This document shows positions 33,821-37,332 of a stretch of DNA of 37,332 nt, one piece after another. The stretch is from contig DBBW01000002.1 in the NCBI GenBank assembly GCA_002292405.1, forward strand, positions 1-37,332, read 5' to 3'. Source of the stretch: Flavobacteriales bacterium UBA974 (GTDB lineage Bacteria; Bacteroidota; Bacteroidia; Flavobacteriales_D; Sanyastnellaceae). The notes beneath the pieces were generated by a model. The model saw only the letters and a list, made by a program, of their open reading frames with translations. It was not told the DNA's origin and searched no databases. The number at the start of each line of letters is the position of its first letter. Within the stretch, counting starts at the first letter, position 1. The translations under genes and the position numbers were made by a program.

Positions 33821-34945
33821 CTACTCAACGATAAACTTGTGCGTTTTTCCTTCTTGAGTTTTTACAGTGTAGAGACCCTTTTCCCAGTCGCTTACATTTA
33901 AAACCCAACTTGAAACTACTCCTGTTTCATCAACTAATTTTCCTGTAGTATCGAACACTTGAAGTATAGCTTTTTTATTTAAAGTGATGGTTAACGTCGA
34001 AGTCGCTGGGTTGGGGAAAATCATCACTGATAGATCTTCTAACTCATCTACGATAGAGGTCGAAGTTCCGGCACACGCACAGTCTTCTTGTATGATATCA
34101 TCCACTGTGCTTTCATCTTCGTCATCACAAGCGTCCCCGATAAACACACAGCTATCATCATCCTCTGTTGAGTTTACATTGTAATTGCACGCGTCTGCAT
34201 TCATACATCCGCTGGTTTCATTCTCATCGCATATACCATCTCCGTCCGCATCATTGTAGCACTCGCAATAACAATCTTCATAGAAAATACAATTATCCTC
34301 ATCGATATCGATGAGGAATACGGTGAAGGTGGCAGGGTCAAAGAAGTCACAAGCACAATCCACCACAATGGTATCATACTCCAGACACGTATCGCAAATC
34401 CCATCTTCGTCCAGATCAATGACACAGTTCCCGTCACAATCGTAACCCGGTTCAGCAAATTCACATGAATCGTCATCTTCTGTGGCGGTAATGTCATAGT
34501 TACAGGCCAAAGAATCCGTGCATCCAGTCACAACCCCCATAACTGTAATATTTGCGACCATCCCACTTGCAGCATGACTTCCTATGGAGCAATCATAGTT
34601 ATAGAGACCAGGAATCGTAAATGTGAAGGTTCCCAAACAAACGCCTTCTGCATTCCCAGACATCGCACCAATTGAAAATGCCTCGGGATTGTTAAAAGAA
34701 GCGCCAGTAATCGAACTTGCAATTCCATTCACATCGTGTAATCCGGCAAAGTTGACCCACCCCACTGTCATTCCAGCGTCTACAACCAATTCTGAAGGAG
34801 AAAACGAAAAGCTTTGCGTAGCAATTTCAACATCTGCACCTGGACAGATGTCTTGGCCGAAACTCATCGAAGAAGAAAAAAGCAGAACGAGTAATGCAGA
34901 AACAACATTTCTTTTAGAGGAGAATAAAATAGCAAAGTGATTCAT
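33821..34945 (-). CDS. Secreted cupredoxin-domain protein with T9SS sorting domain
   Basis: A 374-residue exported protein, starting at ATG 34945 (MNHFAIL). The signal peptide is about 1-30 (ending SFGQ). The cupredoxin domain is about 31-137, with type 1 copper ligands apparent: His in LHDV, then Cys, His and Met in YDCSIGSHAASGM. Residues about 138-290 hold two GCTD/GCMNADACNYN-type repeats followed by DDDSC and an acidic, cysteine-rich stretch with DADGDGICDENE-like calcium-binding motifs. The sorting domain is at the end (IFPNPATSTLTITL, WEKGLYTVKT). Cargo of type IX secretion; electron transfer or copper binding is inferred. Confidence 0.85.
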   Translation of the reverse strand: MNHFAILFSSKRNVVSALLVLLFSSSMSFGQDICPGADVEIATQSFSFSPSELVVDAGMTVGWVNFAGLHDVNGIASSITGASFNNPEAFSIGAMSGNAEGVCLGTFTFTIPGLYNYDCSIGSHAASGMVANITVMGVVTGCTDSLACNYDITATEDDDSCEFAEPGYDCDGNCVIDLDEDGICDTCLEYDTIVVDCACDFFDPATFTVFLIDIDEDNCIFYEDCYCECYNDADGDGICDENETSGCMNADACNYNVNSTEDDDSCVFIGDACDDEDESTVDDIIQEDCACAGTSTSIVDELEDLSVMIFPNPATSTLTITLNKKAILQVFDTTGKLVDETGVVSSWVLNVSDWEKGLYTVKTQEGKTHKFIVE

Positions 34946-35073
34946 TGTTTTTATTTGCAATTTACACTAAAGGTCGTTTAATGAATCCCAACTACCGGCT
35001 CATGATCGATTTATAAACTAAAAAACCCGAATTAAAAGCTTTGCCGTGATACTTGTTTTTAACCCATAGTTAA

Positions 35074-35093
35074 TCTCACATTTCTTTGTGAGA
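35074..35093 (-). terminator. Possible terminator hairpin after msrB
   Basis: TCTCACA (35074-35080) pairs perfectly with TGTGAGA (35087-35093) around a six-base loop, 20 bases beyond the msrB stop. On the minus strand it is followed by TTAACTATGGG rather than a T run, so termination is uncertain. The rest of the gap 34946-35112 holds no gene that I can see. Confidence 0.35.
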
Positions 35094-35112
35094 ATAGAAG
35101 TCTTAATACAGC

Positions 35113-35571
35113 TCAATTAAATATGCTGGGCTTGAATTCTAAGCTGATTGAATTTACACAATGTCTGAGGTTTTTGTCTGTCAACAATTCTCCTTCAAAT
35201 ACGTGACCCAGATGTCCGCTACAATTTGAACACATGATTTCAGTTCTAACCACGCCGGCACTGTAATCAGTTTTTCTTTTAATAGCCCCATCGATTTCAT
35301 CATCAAATGAAGGCCATCCGCAATTGGAATTAAACTTATCCGCTGACCTAAATAAAGGAGACATGCAGGCCTTACAATGATATAAGCCATCCTCATCGTG
35401 TTTATCGTACTCCCCAGAAAAGGGTGCCTCAGTCCCTTTGTTTACAATGATACTCTTTTCAAATTCAGACAGATGATTAAAGTGTGAGGTGTTCTGAGTT
35501 GTTGGCTTTGGGTTTTGACAAAAGCCTAACATTAGCAACATATAGATGATCAGTGAGCCTAATAATTTCAT
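35113..35571 (-). CDS. msrB: Lipoprotein peptide-methionine (R)-S-oxide reductase
   Basis: A 152-residue MsrB with an N-terminal lipobox (LGFC, Cys18), so it works outside the cytoplasm. Two zinc CxxC pairs are present (YHCKAC and MCSNC), with NCGWPSFDDEI and the catalytic RHCVNSISLEF at the C terminus. It reduces the R form of methionine sulfoxide in envelope proteins. The DUF423 gene ends one base upstream of its start, so they probably share an mRNA. Confidence 0.92.
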   Translation of the reverse strand: MKLLGSLIIYMLLMLGFCQNPKPTTQNTSHFNHLSEFEKSIIVNKGTEAPFSGEYDKHDEDGLYHCKACMSPLFRSADKFNSNCGWPSFDDEIDGAIKRKTDYSAGVVRTEIMCSNCSGHLGHVFEGELLTDKNLRHCVNSISLEFKPSIFN

Positions 35572-35572
35572 A

Positions 35573-35935
35573 CTACTTATTCAGTTTCACTAGCAATAAA
35601 ATCCATCCACTTAGGAAACACAAACCGCCTATAGGGGTTACAATGCCCAGATAAGATAATTTAAATATTGCAATGGTATAGAGCGATCCCGAGAACAATA
35701 AAATACCCGCAACAAACAGAGATGCAACATGGCTTAAATCTGTCTTAAACTGTTTGCTCAATGAACCCACAACAATTAATGCAAGGCTGTGAAAAGCATG
35801 ATACTCACTTCCTGTGTTAAAAACATCCATCTTATCAAAAATAATGCTCTCTAAAGCATGAGCGCCAAAAGCACCAATGATAATTGAAATACAGCAAAAA
35901 ATTATACCCAAGTAGATGATAACCCTGTCTGTCAT
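35573..35935 (-). CDS. DUF423 family membrane protein
   Basis: A 120-residue protein with four hydrophobic segments (about 5-27, 45-60, 67-87 and 92-117) and the family motifs GAFGAHALE near the N terminus and YHAFHSLAL. DUF423 (YgdD-like) proteins are small inner-membrane proteins of unknown function. A 41-base repeat shared with the next gene lies 19 bases before its ATG, with TACCTTG as a likely -7 box. It is followed directly by msrB. Confidence 0.85.
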   Translation of the reverse strand: MTDRVIIYLGIIFCCISIIIGAFGAHALESIIFDKMDVFNTGSEYHAFHSLALIVVGSLSKQFKTDLSHVASLFVAGILLFSGSLYTIAIFKLSYLGIVTPIGGLCFLSGWILLLVKLNK

Positions 35936-35953
35936 TGTCTTAGTTTTAGGATT

Positions 35954-35994
35954 TACAAGGTAAGACTATTTTGATTTATAGCCTCGGCATATCT
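35954..35994. repeat. Upstream direct repeat, copy 1 (before DUF423)
   Basis: This 41-base stretch matches 37151-37191, with a perfectly identical 22-base core at 35973-35994 that contains GCCTCGGC as an interrupted palindrome. It sits 19 bases before the DUF423 ATG. On the minus strand the part nearest the gene contains TACCTTG, which could be the -7 box. Confidence 0.75.
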
Positions 35995-36016
35995 TCTATT
36001 TTCAAAGACGGTATCT

Positions 36017-37120
36017 CTAATCTTCAATGACAGACTCAATAAATCTGTCTGCAATTTCATGTGGATCTAAATTTTCCGAATGGATTGACCATTGAATAGA
36101 TCCAGTTTTAGTATCAGAAAGGCTTACATCTATTTCCGTGTGTTTATTAACACATGTTGCCGAAACGAATATAACCCCCTCAGCTCCAGCTAATTTTCCT
36201 GCCTCAATATAATCCGATTCTTCAAAAAGACCAGTCATTGAGTTCTTGTGTTCTTTTAAAAAGATATCAAGATTGTCTCGATCTACAACATTGTAAAGTT
36301 TTAAAATGCTATTAGAGAAATCATTGGCTAGGGCAGCAGCACCCTTTCCTCGGCAATCCTTTCCACTTTTACCAAGAACAGTAATTGAAGTTATATCAAC
36401 ATAGCTTTTATTTTTTTGAAACTTAAAATCATGATGATTCTTATCCATCAATTTGCTTACACATTTATTAATTATTTCTTGTTTGCACATTGATGATAGT
36501 GCTGGTTGTTCAAACTTAATACTAGCCAACTGACTCCCATCAGACATATCATTTAATGAAGCATAAAACTCCTTAATTGTCCTACCACATGTAAAAGAGT
36601 CTCTATATATATAATTAAATTCAAAATAATAAATAATAGGTGGTGTCCATTCTTCACCCTCAAAAGCTTCTACTAATGGTGGGTTTCTTGAAGTAGATAT
36701 TGCTATCATATTTTTTGGCAAAACAACCAATGCCCCTTGTTTAACACACTCGTCAATCCCCTTATTAATTGATAAAGATGGAATTCCAGCATTTATAGCT
36801 AGTTTTACTAGCTTATATCTTTTAATTGTATTTAAACTAGGATCAACAGAGGAGCTTCTTTCGAGAACATGAAATACTTCTAATGCTATTTCTTGATAGT
36901 TTGTTTTCTTTTTTGGTCTTTTTAGTTGATTTCTTGCCCAGTTAGCATTTACGACATTGAACCCTTCTCTATTAAAGCTAGAATTTAATATTCCAGTTAA
37001 ATTAAGATAGTCACTGCTTTGATCTATTGCTAAATGATCAGGCATGCTGAATATCTCGTTAACATCAACTTGAAAAGTCTGTCCAACCGCGTTTAAGCTT
37101 AAAGTAGCAAAAAAAAACAA
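36017..37120 (-). CDS. Exported CsgG-like domain protein; start disrupted by a homopolymer
   Basis: The intact frame has 367 residues from a TTG at 37120. The C-terminal part (about 235-360) resembles the CsgG/FlgO type: LYNVVDRDNLDIFLKEH, GLFEESDYIEAGKLAGAEGV and SLSDTKTGSIQW. Those families form or assist outer-membrane secretion pores. The N-terminal 230 residues have no family I recognise. An ATG at 37133 is out of frame by one base; dropping one T from the nine-T run (37117-37109) gives MRYLVVFFATLSLNAVGQ, a clean signal peptide, so the true start is probably 37133. The gene is AT-richer than its neighbours and is preceded by repeat copy 2. Confidence 0.7.
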   Translation of the reverse strand: MFFFATLSLNAVGQTFQVDVNEIFSMPDHLAIDQSSDYLNLTGILNSSFNREGFNVVNANWARNQLKRPKKKTNYQEIALEVFHVLERSSSVDPSLNTIKRYKLVKLAINAGIPSLSINKGIDECVKQGALVVLPKNMIAISTSRNPPLVEAFEGEEWTPPIIYYFEFNYIYRDSFTCGRTIKEFYASLNDMSDGSQLASIKFEQPALSSMCKQEIINKCVSKLMDKNHHDFKFQKNKSYVDITSITVLGKSGKDCRGKGAAALANDFSNSILKLYNVVDRDNLDIFLKEHKNSMTGLFEESDYIEAGKLAGAEGVIFVSATCVNKHTEIDVSLSDTKTGSIQWSIHSENLDPHEIADRFIESVIED

Positions 37121-37150
37121 CTAAATATCTCATAGTCTATAATTTAGACT

Positions 37151-37191
37151 TACAAGATACAGCTATTCAGATTTATAGCCTCGGCATATCT
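37151..37191. repeat. Upstream direct repeat, copy 2 (before the CsgG-like gene)
   Basis: The second copy of the 41-base element, with the identical 22-base core at 37170-37191. It is 18 bases before the probable ATG at 37133, nearly the same distance as copy 1 to DUF423. On the minus strand it contains TATCTTG as a likely -7 box. Just downstream is a small inverted repeat, AGTCTA (37134-37139) with TAGACT (37145-37150). Confidence 0.75.
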
Positions 37192-37332
37192 GAAAGTTTA
37201 AGACTAAGTAGTGCTACGAACTAAGTAACAGCTATACTATAAAGGCTTAGACGTGTATATTGAGATGATACTTACTGAGAAAGATTAGTCTTGAACGCAG
37301 CGATTTAATCGTTAATCACAAAATTCTGACCA
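37192..37332. other. Gene-free end of the window
   Basis: No frame of useful length, RNA gene or strong repeat is visible in these 141 bases. The minus strand could hold the last few codons of a gene outside the window, but that cannot be supported. Confidence 0.4.

Noticed and set aside
35954..37191. A mobile element bounded by the two 41-base direct repeats
   Set aside because: There is no transposase, integrase or terminal inverted repeat; both copies sit at the same distance before a gene start, which fits a shared upstream element better.
37305..37331. A possible last few codons (GQNFVIND) of a minus-strand gene at the window edge
   Set aside because: Eight residues are too few to tell from chance, although they resemble the end of a sorting domain.

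Overview
The window looks like a chromosomal segment of a marine-type Bacteroidota, probably order Flavobacteriales. Several things point that way: -7 promoter boxes of the TAnnTTTG type; two proteins with type IX secretion C-terminal sorting domains; many lipoproteins with a lipobox; a DnaG whose zinc-ribbon ligands are replaced as in flavobacterial primases; and the gene groups yicC-gmk-nadD, prs-rplY-pth and dut-nucleotidyltransferase-TPR-DUF4292-EnvC. Coding density is high, most starts lack an obvious Shine-Dalgarno, and many neighbours overlap by the tetranucleotide ATGA. No phage, insertion sequence, CRISPR array or recognisable defence system was found.

Layout. 1-6000: the 3' end of a coiled-coil protein, a GNAT-fold protein, a short-chain dehydrogenase, tRNA-Gln(TTG) with its terminator, an aldehyde dehydrogenase resembling 2-aminomuconate semialdehyde dehydrogenase, an OmpA-family lipoprotein and a cysteine-rich repeat lipoprotein. 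6000-18500: housekeeping genes, namely recJ, the coupled pair dnaG-mscS, a sensor kinase/response regulator pair, prs-rplY-pth, and yicC-gmk-nadD divergent from a polyprenyl diphosphate synthase with a MORN-like partner. 18600-29600: one long rightward run comprising a LysM muramidase, homogentisate dioxygenase and 4-hydroxyphenylpyruvate dioxygenase (tyrosine breakdown), a double-ATPase ABC protein, enoyl-CoA hydratase, dut, a sugar nucleotidyltransferase, a TPR lipoprotein, a LolB-like DUF4292 lipoprotein and an EnvC-like M23 protein. 29600-32400: the iron uptake genes feoB and feoA in convergent orientation with a decayed TetR-type regulator between them. 32488-37332: a leftward group of secreted LRR and cupredoxin proteins, lipoprotein MsrB with a DUF423 membrane protein, and a CsgG-like exported protein.

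The points most worth a second look are: (i) -7 boxes ending only 4-6 nt before start codons (yicC, the prenyl synthase, feoA, dnaG), which implies leaderless or nearly leaderless mRNAs; (ii) a 9-T homopolymer that puts the ATG and signal peptide of the CsgG-like gene out of frame; (iii) a 41-bp repeated upstream element in front of both the CsgG-like gene and DUF423; (iv) a FeoB whose G4 motif reads NRMN instead of NxxD, beside a TetR gene whose 5' part is buried in the feoB coding sequence; and (v) a 16-bp perfect palindrome before feoB. I do not see a clearly new multi-gene system; most of the window is core genome.
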